Shown here: positions 15,421 through 21,942 of the stretch, one piece after another
Position numbering within the stretch: position 1 is the stretch's first letter
Layout of the letters: the number at the start of each line of letters is the position of its first letter
NCBI GenBank assembly: GCA_036961445.1
Contig: JBALVO010000044.1
Coordinates: 1-28,679, forward strand
Direction of reading: 5' to 3'
Origin: JBALVO01 sp036961445
GTDB lineage: Bacteria > Pseudomonadota > Gammaproteobacteria > Pseudomonadales > Halieaceae
DNA length: 28,679 nucleotides
Notes under the pieces: model-generated
The model's database searches: none
What the model was told of the DNA's origin: nothing
What the model saw: only the letters and a program-made list of their open reading frames with translations
Translations under genes and position numbers: made by a program

Positions 15421-16206
15421 CTAACTCAGAGACCTAAGCGCAGCCTCGACATTGGACTGCAGGTGGGCGGGTGTGATGGTGCCAATTACTGCTGCAGACG
15501 TGCCGCGATGACGTAATACCAGATCCATGGCGGCCTGCACCGGGTCTGCCTGTTTTGATCCCAGGTGACCGCTGGCCAGCACTTTTTTGATCAGGGCGCC
15601 TGTGCCCAGCTCAGCGCAGGTATCCAGCACCGCCCGCTCTTCGAGTTGCGAAAGATTGTAGGTGAGCATGACTACATCACTGACAGCGGCCGCTGCCTGA
15701 CCCCCGGCGATTGTCTTGGTGGACATGCCAAAGGCCCGTATCAGACCCTGTTGCTTCAGTTGTTCCAGCATCTGCAGGGTGCCCATTTGCTGAATGATCT
15801 GCAGGTCGTTGCCATCGGAGTGAATGAGCACAATATCGATGACGTCGGTTTTAAGTCGACGCAGGCTGCGCTGCACCGATTGCCGGGTGTGCTCCGGGGA
15901 AAAGTCGAATCGGGACTGCCCCTGCTCGAACTCCTCACCCACCTTGCTGCATATTAGCCAGTGCTGGCGCTGCCCGGCCAGCAACTGTCCCAGGCGTTCC
16001 TCGCTGTTGCCGTAAGCCGGCGCGGTGTCGATCAGGTTTATGCCCAGGCCCCTGGCCTGTGCCAGCAGGGCGGCGGCGCTGCGCTGGTCCGGTAGGGTAA
16101 AAGCGGCCGGATAATTCACACCCTGATTCCTACCCAGTTTTACTGTACCCAGGCCCAGAGCGCTAACCTGCAGGCCGGTACTACCCAGCGGCCGCATCCA
16201 GCTCAT
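15421..16206 (-). CDS. aldo/keto reductase
   Basis: A 261-residue aldo/keto reductase, a TIM-barrel NADPH-dependent oxidoreductase. The catalytic tetrad is visible: D60 and Y65 in LIDTAPAYGNSEERLG, K88 in ICSKVGEEF and H129 in IVLIHSDG. The length is short for the superfamily but usual for this subgroup. ATG 16206 overlaps the upstream oxidoreductase stop as ATGA, which decides the start against an ATG six codons upstream. The pairing with an FAD oxidoreductase next to waaA is, as I recall, also seen in Pseudomonas, so it is probably conserved; the substrate is unknown. Confidence 0.9.
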   Translation of the reverse strand: MSWMRPLGSTGLQVSALGLGTVKLGRNQGVNYPAAFTLPDQRSAAALLAQARGLGINLIDTAPAYGNSEERLGQLLAGQRQHWLICSKVGEEFEQGQSRFDFSPEHTRQSVQRSLRRLKTDVIDIVLIHSDGNDLQIIQQMGTLQMLEQLKQQGLIRAFGMSTKTIAGGQAAAAVSDVVMLTYNLSQLEERAVLDTCAELGTGALIKKVLASGHLGSKQADPVQAAMDLVLRHRGTSAAVIGTITPAHLQSNVEAALRSLS

Positions 16207-17405
16207 CGAAACAGCCTGTCCCAAATCGGCTCGGCGATGGGAGGTTTTCCCAGGGCCTGCAGCAGAGAGAGGTCTGGCTGGTGGCGGGGCACAATCCCGT
16301 CCGCCTCTAGCTGGCGCTGGATCTCATCGGCAAGGTCCGGGCTAAGGGTGAGCTTGGTAGGCCAGGCGGCCAATACGTTATCGGCACGCTCTACACGCCC
16401 GACAAAAGCGCGGTCGGGACGCAACAGTGCAGACTGGCGTGGTTCGGCCCTATCGATTTTCAGTGTGCGCCAGTCCGTGTTGCCCAGATCCAGCCACGGC
16501 ACTAACGCGGCCAGCTCGCGTTGTGCTTTATCGATCAGCTGCCCCGGGTCGTCATCGACGCCCTGGGTCGCCAGATCTCCCCCCAGGTACCAGACCGGCT
16601 CGTCCTGGCTGGTACGATGGCTGGAAATGGTGAGCCGTGGAGAGGCATGGCCGCCCATGCAGTGGGCGTAGAAATGGTCCCGGTACTGGTGTTTTACCAA
16701 CACCTGCTGCAATGGACGGCGTTGCATGGCAGGGCTATTGCCGCCCAATTGGGAAATAAGCGCTTCGTTGCCTGTACCGGCTGTCAGTATCAGGCGCTCG
16801 GGGATTACAGTGCAGTGCGGTAGAGCGACAGTGGTGCTGCCCGACTCGGCGCTGCGCTGCAGGGAAGCGCTATCCCAGTCAATGTTAAAAATTGCCTCGC
16901 GGTGCTGGTCGACCAATGTCCGAATCAGCGAAGGGACATCCACCACCAAATCTACCAGGCGATAGACCTGCCCCTGGAATGCAGGATCCTGCAAGGGCCC
17001 GGGGTAGCGGGCAGTTTTAAGTTTCTCTATTCGTCCGCGCAGCATTTTACTGGCGAAAAACGAGCTTAAGCGAGACTGCACACTGGCATTGGACCACAGA
17101 TAAAAATCTTCGCTGAGAACCTTGCAGGAGCTGAGATCCACTTTGCCATTGCCGCCCAGGCAGCTGCGCCAGATAGCGGGCATAGCGGATATGGTTTCTG
17201 AGTCTCCGCCCCAGGCACCGGCCAGAGCGTATTTAATACCGCCGTGAATCATACCCTGGGAACTGATGGTCTGGTCGCTGCCCAGTGCCCGATGCTCGAA
17301 CAAAATGGCGCTGTAGCCACTGTTGCGCAATTGATTGAGGGTCCACAGGCCAGCGATGCCGCCGCCGATAATAGCGATGTCGGTATGTAGAGTGTGTGTA
17401 CCCAT
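16203..17405 (-). CDS. FAD-dependent oxidoreductase (DAO family)
   Basis: A 400-residue flavoprotein of the DAO/GlpD-like superfamily. The dinucleotide-binding motif is DIAIIGGGIAGLWTLNQL (about residues 9-26) with an acidic strand-two end in ILFEHRALGSDQTISSQGMIHGG; the SSQ-x-HGG segment after the FAD site is typical of GlpA/L2HGDH-like members. Toward the C terminus come GGDLATQG and a substrate-domain region with RAFVGRV and LAAWPTKLTLSP. No signal peptide is seen. It is the first gene of a pair with the aldo/keto reductase and is divergent from waaA. The substrate is unknown; a 2-hydroxy acid or glycerol-phosphate-like compound would fit the family. Confidence 0.87.
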   Translation of the reverse strand: MGTHTLHTDIAIIGGGIAGLWTLNQLRNSGYSAILFEHRALGSDQTISSQGMIHGGIKYALAGAWGGDSETISAMPAIWRSCLGGNGKVDLSSCKVLSEDFYLWSNASVQSRLSSFFASKMLRGRIEKLKTARYPGPLQDPAFQGQVYRLVDLVVDVPSLIRTLVDQHREAIFNIDWDSASLQRSAESGSTTVALPHCTVIPERLILTAGTGNEALISQLGGNSPAMQRRPLQQVLVKHQYRDHFYAHCMGGHASPRLTISSHRTSQDEPVWYLGGDLATQGVDDDPGQLIDKAQRELAALVPWLDLGNTDWRTLKIDRAEPRQSALLRPDRAFVGRVERADNVLAAWPTKLTLSPDLADEIQRQLEADGIVPRHQPDLSLLQALGKPPIAEPIWDRLFR

Positions 17406-17441
17406 GATGCCAGTGTACTGCCGCCGCTAAAGTGTGCAGCG

Positions 17442-17447
17442 ATTATA
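17442..17447 (-). promoter_or_regulatory. -10 box for the FAD oxidoreductase operon
   Basis: A perfect minus-strand TATAAT lies 36 bases upstream of the start codon at 17405. The surrounding GCGATTATAGC (plus-strand reading) is identical to that around the rfbA -10 box. The -35 is not convincing. Confidence 0.45.
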
Positions 17448-17474
17448 GCCTTACCGGAGTGCTTTTTGCCCCAC

Positions 17475-17503
17475 TGGTCAGCAAAACTGCCTGACGGTAT
17501 GCT
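17475..17503 (+). promoter_or_regulatory. candidate sigma-70 promoter for waaA
   Basis: TGGTCA (17475-17480) and TATGCT (17498-17503) are spaced by 17 bases, each matching four of six consensus positions, and end about 30 bases before the waaA start. A seven-base perfect inverted repeat, CCACTGG at 17471-17477 and CCAGTGG at 17519-17525, links the -35 box to the waaA SD and could be regulatory. Confidence 0.42.
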
Positions 17504-17533
17504 GGGGATCATCGCCCACCAGTGGAGTTGCGG

Positions 17534-18820
17534 ATGCGCTTCTTGTACAGCGCCGTGTTTTACCTGCTATTACCGCTTGTTGTCATTCGTATGTTGTGGC
17601 GTTCGCGTCGCGCACCGGAGTATCGACGCCGTTTGCTGGAGCGTTTTGCGCGCTTCGAGGCCGATATTGACCTGGCCAGGCCGGCAATCTGGGTGCATGC
17701 GGTGTCGGTGGGGGAAGTGCTGGCGTCAGCGCCCTTGGTTGAACACCTGTTGCAGACCTACCCGGATCACCGGGTGGTTCTTACCACCACGACACCCACG
17801 GGTTCGGAACGCGTGCAGGCGCTGTTCGGCGGGCGCGTGTTACATGTGTACCTACCCTGGGATTTGCCGGGTGCCATGCGCAGGTTTGTGCGTCGAATTC
17901 AGCCGCGGTTATTGCTTATTATGGAGACCGAGTTGTGGCCCAATATGTTGCATTACAGCCACGCGCAGGGCTGCAAGATCCTATTGGCCAATGCCCGACT
18001 GTCACAGCGCTCCGCTGACGGCTATGCCCGCTTTGGCAGCTTTACTCGCCAACTGCTGGCGCAGCTCGATACTGTGGCCTGTCAGGACCAAGCGGATGGC
18101 CAACGATTCCTGGCTCTGGGATTACCCGCTGCGGCCTTGCAGGTAATCGGCAGTATCAAGCTCGATCTGCAAGTGGGCGATACCTTGCGTTCGCAAGCGG
18201 CAGCCTTGCGGCAGGATTTTGCGGCGGATAATCGTCCCATCCTGCTTGCGGCCAGCACGCATGCGGGAGAGGACGAGCAAATTCTGCGCGCTTTTGCCGC
18301 TGTCAGGCAGAGCATTGGCAACTGCCTGTTGGTGATAGTGCCGCGCCACCCGGAGCGCTTTGAGGCGGTGTACCGCCTTTGTGTAGACGCCGGCTGGCAG
18401 GTGGTGCGCCGCTCTACGGGGCCAGACCCCGGAGTACAGGACGATATCGTTGTGGGTGACACCATGGGAGAATTACGGCTGTTACTGGGTGTTGCCTCGG
18501 TGGCGGTCATAGGGGGCAGTCTTGTCGAGCACGGTGGGCATAACGCGCTGGAGGCTGCGGCCTGGGGTGTGCCGGTGGTAAGCGGACCGTACATGTCTAA
18601 CTTTGCCGCCATCAGTGCATTGCTGAGCGCCGCCGGCGCGATGATCATGCTGGATGATCCTGCCCGATTGGGTGCGTGCCTGGAGGATTTGTTGCGCAAC
18701 CCGCTGCGATGTCAGCAAATGGGCCGTGCTGGCCAGCAGGTACTGGCAGATAATCGCGGCGCACAACAGCGCTTGTTGGCGTTAACCGCGTCGTTACTGA
18801 TTCCTGCCCGCGACCATTAG
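17534..18820 (+). CDS. waaA: 3-deoxy-D-manno-octulosonic acid (Kdo) transferase (WaaA/KdtA)
   Basis: WaaA transfers Kdo from CMP-Kdo to the lipid A precursor at the inner membrane; it is bifunctional in enterics. The 428-residue protein has an N-terminal hydrophobic anchor (FLYSAVFYLLLPLVVIRML) and a GT30 domain: WVHAVSVGEVLAS with the conserved catalytic glutamate at residue 61, TTTTPTGSERVQALFG, LIMETELWPN, STHAGEDEQIL, VPRHPERF, VVGDTMGEL and GGSLVEHGGHNALEAA. ATG 17534 was chosen because GGAG lies six bases upstream; the in-frame GTG at 17522 has none. No kdkA-type Kdo kinase lies directly beside it, but kinase-fold genes occur at the left of the window. Confidence 0.96.
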   Translation: MRFLYSAVFYLLLPLVVIRMLWRSRRAPEYRRRLLERFARFEADIDLARPAIWVHAVSVGEVLASAPLVEHLLQTYPDHRVVLTTTTPTGSERVQALFGGRVLHVYLPWDLPGAMRRFVRRIQPRLLLIMETELWPNMLHYSHAQGCKILLANARLSQRSADGYARFGSFTRQLLAQLDTVACQDQADGQRFLALGLPAAALQVIGSIKLDLQVGDTLRSQAAALRQDFAADNRPILLAASTHAGEDEQILRAFAAVRQSIGNCLLVIVPRHPERFEAVYRLCVDAGWQVVRRSTGPDPGVQDDIVVGDTMGELRLLLGVASVAVIGGSLVEHGGHNALEAAAWGVPVVSGPYMSNFAAISALLSAAGAMIMLDDPARLGACLEDLLRNPLRCQQMGRAGQQVLADNRGAQQRLLALTASLLIPARDH

Positions 18821-18850
18821 CCGGGAGAAGAGTAAGAGGGTGCACGCGCT

Positions 18851-18887
18851 AAGCACCGTCTGGCTTTACTCAGTTTTTGCGGTGCTT
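18851..18887. terminator. possible bidirectional terminator between waaA and tolC
   Basis: Perfect eight-base arms AAGCACCG (18851-18858) and CGGTGCTT (18880-18887) enclose a 21-base loop, between two convergent genes, the right arm reaching the tolC stop codon. There is no long T tract and the loop is large, so intrinsic termination is uncertain. Confidence 0.38.
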
Positions 18888-20304
18888 ATTTACTGGCGGT
18901 CGCGGCTGTTGGTGTTGGTGCTGGCAGCAGGTTGGAGCCCAGTCGTAGCACGTCTTCCGGGCTGAGCAGGCCCGCCTGTTCTTTCAGTCTCAGCAGGTTG
19001 AGAATGTAGTCATAGCGACTGTTGGCATAGTCTCGCTCGGCGCTGAACAAGGTATTTTGTGCGTTCAGTACGTCCACCACGTTGCGTGTCCCTACCTCAT
19101 AGCCGGCTTGCGTGGCATCCAATGAGCTTTTGGAAGAGACAATACTCTGCTTACGTGCCGCTATGCGCGAAACATCACTGACTACGGTCATATGCAAAGA
19201 GCGTGTATTGGTTACTATGTTCCTGGACAAGTTTATGCGCTCTTCTCTGGACGCGTTGAATTCCTGGGCAGCGCGGCGCCGATTGGCGCTGATGGCGCCG
19301 CCGGAATACAGCGGCACGTCGACACGCACCTGCCATACATGCTGCTCCTGGTCGTTATCTGGTGGTGATACGATGCCTGTATCGGGCTTTACGCTTCTGG
19401 AGCCGTTGGTGGTGTAGTCGGAGTATTCATAGCCACCGCTGACTTTGGGTGCATGCTCCAGCTTATTGGCCTTGGCGTTTTGGCGCGCCGCCTCTTCCCG
19501 GTAGTTGGCAGCCTGTAGCAGGAAGTTGTTCTGCAGCGAGAATTCTACCCAGGCTGCGCGATCAATGGGCTCTGGCGGGCGGATTTCGAAGTCCTCCTTG
19601 AGGACATCAAGGTTGCCGTGGCGCTGACCGGTTAGCACCGACAGTCGCTCCAGCGCCACCAGAACGTTGTTTTCATCAGTAATACGCTCAACCTGCGATA
19701 GATCGCGGGCCGCCTGGGCCTCGTACACATCGGTAATGGCGATCAGGCCGACCTCGAAGCGTTGCTGGGTCTGTTCCAGCTGGCGTTCAAAGGCCCGCTC
19801 CTGGGCGCTGGAAGCTGACAAATTGTCCTGGGCGCGCAACACCAGCAAGTAAGCCTCTACCACTCTGACAATGAGATTCTGCTGGTTGGAGGTGAACGTC
19901 GCTTCAGCTTCCTTGGTCACCTGCTTGCCGGACTGGAAACTGAACCACGCTGGCAGGTCGAATATTGCCTGGTTGAGCGAAACGCTATAACCATCGGTAT
20001 CAATGTCGATGTTACTTGACGTGTCAATGATGGGAAGGTCGGGCGGATTGCTGAAATCCGGGGTTTTGGAGTCGGTATCGGTATCGGAGTCCAGATAAGA
20101 GTAGGCGGTGGATAATTGTGGCAATAGCTGCGAGCGCCCCAGGTTCTCAGTTTCTCTTCTGGCGAGGTATACCGCTTCCTCGGATTTTAACTGGGCATCA
20201 TTTTCCAGCGCCAATTCATAGATTTCGCGCAGGGAGTCTGCCTGTAACGTAAAAGAGCTAATACAAAGTGCCAGCGCCGAGAGCGCGACCATGGTACTTT
20301 TCAT
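18886..20304 (-). CDS. tolC: TolC-family outer membrane channel protein
   Basis: TolC is the trimeric outer-membrane/periplasmic exit duct for tripartite efflux pumps and type I secretion. The 472-residue protein has a signal peptide (M1 to about A22, cleaved before DSLREIYELA) and two OEP repeats with the usual motifs: LENDAQLKSEEA at the start, QRFEVGLIAITDVYEAQAARD and EVGTRNVVDVLNAQNTLFSAERDYA in the second repeat. ATG 20304 is preceded by TGAGGA at eight bases; a longer frame start upstream was rejected because it would put nine residues before the signal peptide. An Asp/Thr-rich stretch at about residues 72-104 in the first repeat, probably an extracellular loop, is unusual. The divergent partner genes yqiB-cpdA-parE match the E. 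coli arrangement. Confidence 0.93.
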   Translation of the reverse strand: MKSTMVALSALALCISSFTLQADSLREIYELALENDAQLKSEEAVYLARRETENLGRSQLLPQLSTAYSYLDSDTDTDSKTPDFSNPPDLPIIDTSSNIDIDTDGYSVSLNQAIFDLPAWFSFQSGKQVTKEAEATFTSNQQNLIVRVVEAYLLVLRAQDNLSASSAQERAFERQLEQTQQRFEVGLIAITDVYEAQAARDLSQVERITDENNVLVALERLSVLTGQRHGNLDVLKEDFEIRPPEPIDRAAWVEFSLQNNFLLQAANYREEAARQNAKANKLEHAPKVSGGYEYSDYTTNGSRSVKPDTGIVSPPDNDQEQHVWQVRVDVPLYSGGAISANRRRAAQEFNASREERINLSRNIVTNTRSLHMTVVSDVSRIAARKQSIVSSKSSLDATQAGYEVGTRNVVDVLNAQNTLFSAERDYANSRYDYILNLLRLKEQAGLLSPEDVLRLGSNLLPAPTPTAATASK

Positions 20305-20549
20305 GCAATAATCCTCAAAGGCTTCAGCCAATTTTTGTCGACAGAAGTTTAACAGTCTCTGTCGTCATGTGCATTGATTGAAACGCAAAGGAAAAGATGC
20401 AGTCGCCGGTCGATTGTGCCACCCTAAGTGCTACACTTTGTGAAAAATTCTGATGGTCAGTACACGATGGTGTTGTGGCTGTTGCGGCTCTTGTGAGAGA
20501 GTGCAACTGTCCTTGTTTGAATAGGCGGGTAGTTCCCCGGGAAATAAAT
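20305..20549. promoter_or_regulatory. tolC/yqiB divergent regulatory region
   Basis: This 245-base region separates the two divergent starts. It holds a perfect palindrome TGTCGACA (20336-20343) and a six-base inverted repeat CGACAG (20339-20344) / CTGTCG (20359-20364) close to tolC. I find no strong promoter; TTGTGA (20438-20443) and TACACG (20461-20466), 17 bases apart, are the best plus-strand guess and are weak. The nudF gene that occupies this place in E. coli is absent. Confidence 0.35.
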
Positions 20550-21002
20550 TTGCAGCAGGCAAAGAAAAAGAGATTTAAACTGGATCTGGCGGAGCTTCAC
20601 GCGGTTTGCGAAGCGAATTACGCCCGATTGCTGCGCTTATTCCCTGACTATGAGAATGCCAATACGCGTGAATTCATGGTGGGTGCCGCCCGGGTGCAGA
20701 TAGAGGTAGCGGAACGCTGCCGTTATACTACGATTTTTCAGTTGAATCAGCAGCATGCCGAGGCCAAATGGCTGGGGCATATGCGCGTCGAAGTGCGTGC
20801 CTATCACGACGCTACCATGCTGGAGGTGGGGATGTTCCAGTCCCACCGGCAAGTGGCAGCGCGATATCAATACCCGAATGACAAAATGTTCCAGCAGGAT
20901 GAGAAGTCGCAACAGAACCGTTTTCTGGCCGATTGGCTGGAGCATTGTCTGCAAAACGGCCGCACCAGTCTTGATGTGTGCGCGTCTGTTACGGACTCCT
21001 GA
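20550..21002 (+). CDS. yqiB: DUF1249 family protein (YqiB)
   Basis: A 150-residue member of the DUF1249/YqiB family, of unknown biochemical function, normally encoded beside cpdA. Family features are LDLAELHAVCEANYARLLRLFP at the N terminus, RYTTIFQLNQ, the YHDATMLEV segment and ARYQYPNDKMFQQDEKSQQNRFLADWLEHCL at the C terminus, which closely resembles E. coli YqiB. I prefer the TTG at 20550 (GGGA about seven bases upstream), since it gives the usual family length. GTGs at 20475 and 20493 would add a Cys/Arg-rich extension with no family counterpart. It begins an operon with cpdA, 28 bases downstream. Confidence 0.88.
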   Translation: MQQAKKKRFKLDLAELHAVCEANYARLLRLFPDYENANTREFMVGAARVQIEVAERCRYTTIFQLNQQHAEAKWLGHMRVEVRAYHDATMLEVGMFQSHRQVAARYQYPNDKMFQQDEKSQQNRFLADWLEHCLQNGRTSLDVCASVTDS

Positions 21003-21030
21003 CCCTGTTATTGGTAGCGTGTAGAGCTTG

Positions 21031-21870
21031 ATGCAGCAATCACCCCACAGTGCGCATACTATCGTTGCCCCCGGCGATGTGGTGCGGTTGGTACAACTGA
21101 CCGATACCCATTTGTGCCAGTCCAGGGGCGGTACTTTGCTCGGTATGGATACGGACCATTCCTTGCAGGCGGTGATCGATCAGGTGCAGCAGGAGCGCTC
21201 CGGGGTGGATGTATTGCTCGGTACCGGCGATCTCTCTGACCAGGGCGCGCGGCAAGCCTATGAGCGTCTGCAGGTATATTTTGCGCAAATACCCTGTGCT
21301 AGTTTTTGGTTGCCAGGCAATCACGATGATCTTGGCCAAATGCAGGCGGTGGCGGATACTCCCGCCCGATTGTGTCGCGAGATCAGGGTGTCGAACTGGC
21401 AGATACTGATGTTGGATTCGCAGGTGGCCGGTGAAGTAGGCGGAGAACTCGGCGCAGCGGAGCTGGCCCTGCTCGATAGCGCCTTGCAGGTGGCGCAGGA
21501 AGAGAGACTGTATACGTTGGTATGCCTGCACCATCAACCCATTCCCATAGGTTGCGAGTGGCTGGATCAGCAAATGGTGGCAGATGCGGCAGATTTTTTC
21601 GCCGTGCTGGATCGTTACCCGGACGTCCGTGGAGTATTGTGGGGACATGTGCATCAGCAGATTGACCAGCAGCGCAACGGCGTCATATTGATGGCCTCGC
21701 CTTCTACCTGTGTGCAGTTTGCCCCGGGCAGTGTCGATTTCAAGGCCGATAGCCTGGCGCCAGGTTACCGCTGGCTGGATTTGCATGTGGACGGTCGCAT
21801 TGAGACAGCGGTGTCGCGCGTTCAGGGTACAACTTTTATTGTCGAAATGGATTCCGGGGGCTATTTATAG
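21031..21870 (+). CDS. cpdA: 3',5'-cyclic-AMP phosphodiesterase (CpdA)
   Basis: CpdA is a cytoplasmic class III cAMP phosphodiesterase of the calcineurin-like metallophosphoesterase family that lowers cAMP levels. The 279-residue protein shows all metal-binding blocks: QLTDTHL (D25, H27), GTGDLSD (D67), LPGNHDD (N97, H98), CLHHQP and WGHVHQQ. ATG 21031 is chosen; a TTG immediately before it is possible, and the SD is poor. The gene keeps its order with yqiB and parE, but yqiA, which lies between cpdA and parE in E. coli, is missing here. Confidence 0.93.
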   Translation: MQQSPHSAHTIVAPGDVVRLVQLTDTHLCQSRGGTLLGMDTDHSLQAVIDQVQQERSGVDVLLGTGDLSDQGARQAYERLQVYFAQIPCASFWLPGNHDDLGQMQAVADTPARLCREIRVSNWQILMLDSQVAGEVGGELGAAELALLDSALQVAQEERLYTLVCLHHQPIPIGCEWLDQQMVADAADFFAVLDRYPDVRGVLWGHVHQQIDQQRNGVILMASPSTCVQFAPGSVDFKADSLAPGYRWLDLHVDGRIETAVSRVQGTTFIVEMDSGGYL

Positions 21871-21884
21871 CACCCCTCCAATTT

Positions 21885-21904
21885 GCCTCAATGTACAATG
21901 AGGC
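21885..21904. promoter_or_regulatory. 20-base near-perfect palindrome upstream of parE
   Basis: GCCTCA (21885-21890) pairs with TGAGGC (21899-21904), and the centre TGTACA is itself palindromic, so nine of ten base pairs match with no spare loop. A -10-like TACAAT (21894-21899) overlaps it. The geometry suggests a dimeric repressor site rather than a terminator, since no T tract follows. Confidence 0.42.
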
Positions 21905-21942
21905 GTACATCAACTATTACCAACACAAGATAAAGCATAGCA

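Noticed and set aside
18082..18699. Long minus-strand open frame (205 codons) inside waaA
   Set aside because: The sense strand encodes conserved GT30 motifs; the antisense product is compositionally odd and has no start signal.
21012..21022. GGTAGCGTG resembling an ops/RfaH (JUMPstart) element
   Set aside because: Only part of the element matches, and it precedes cpdA rather than a polysaccharide operon; none of the LPS operons here shows such an element.
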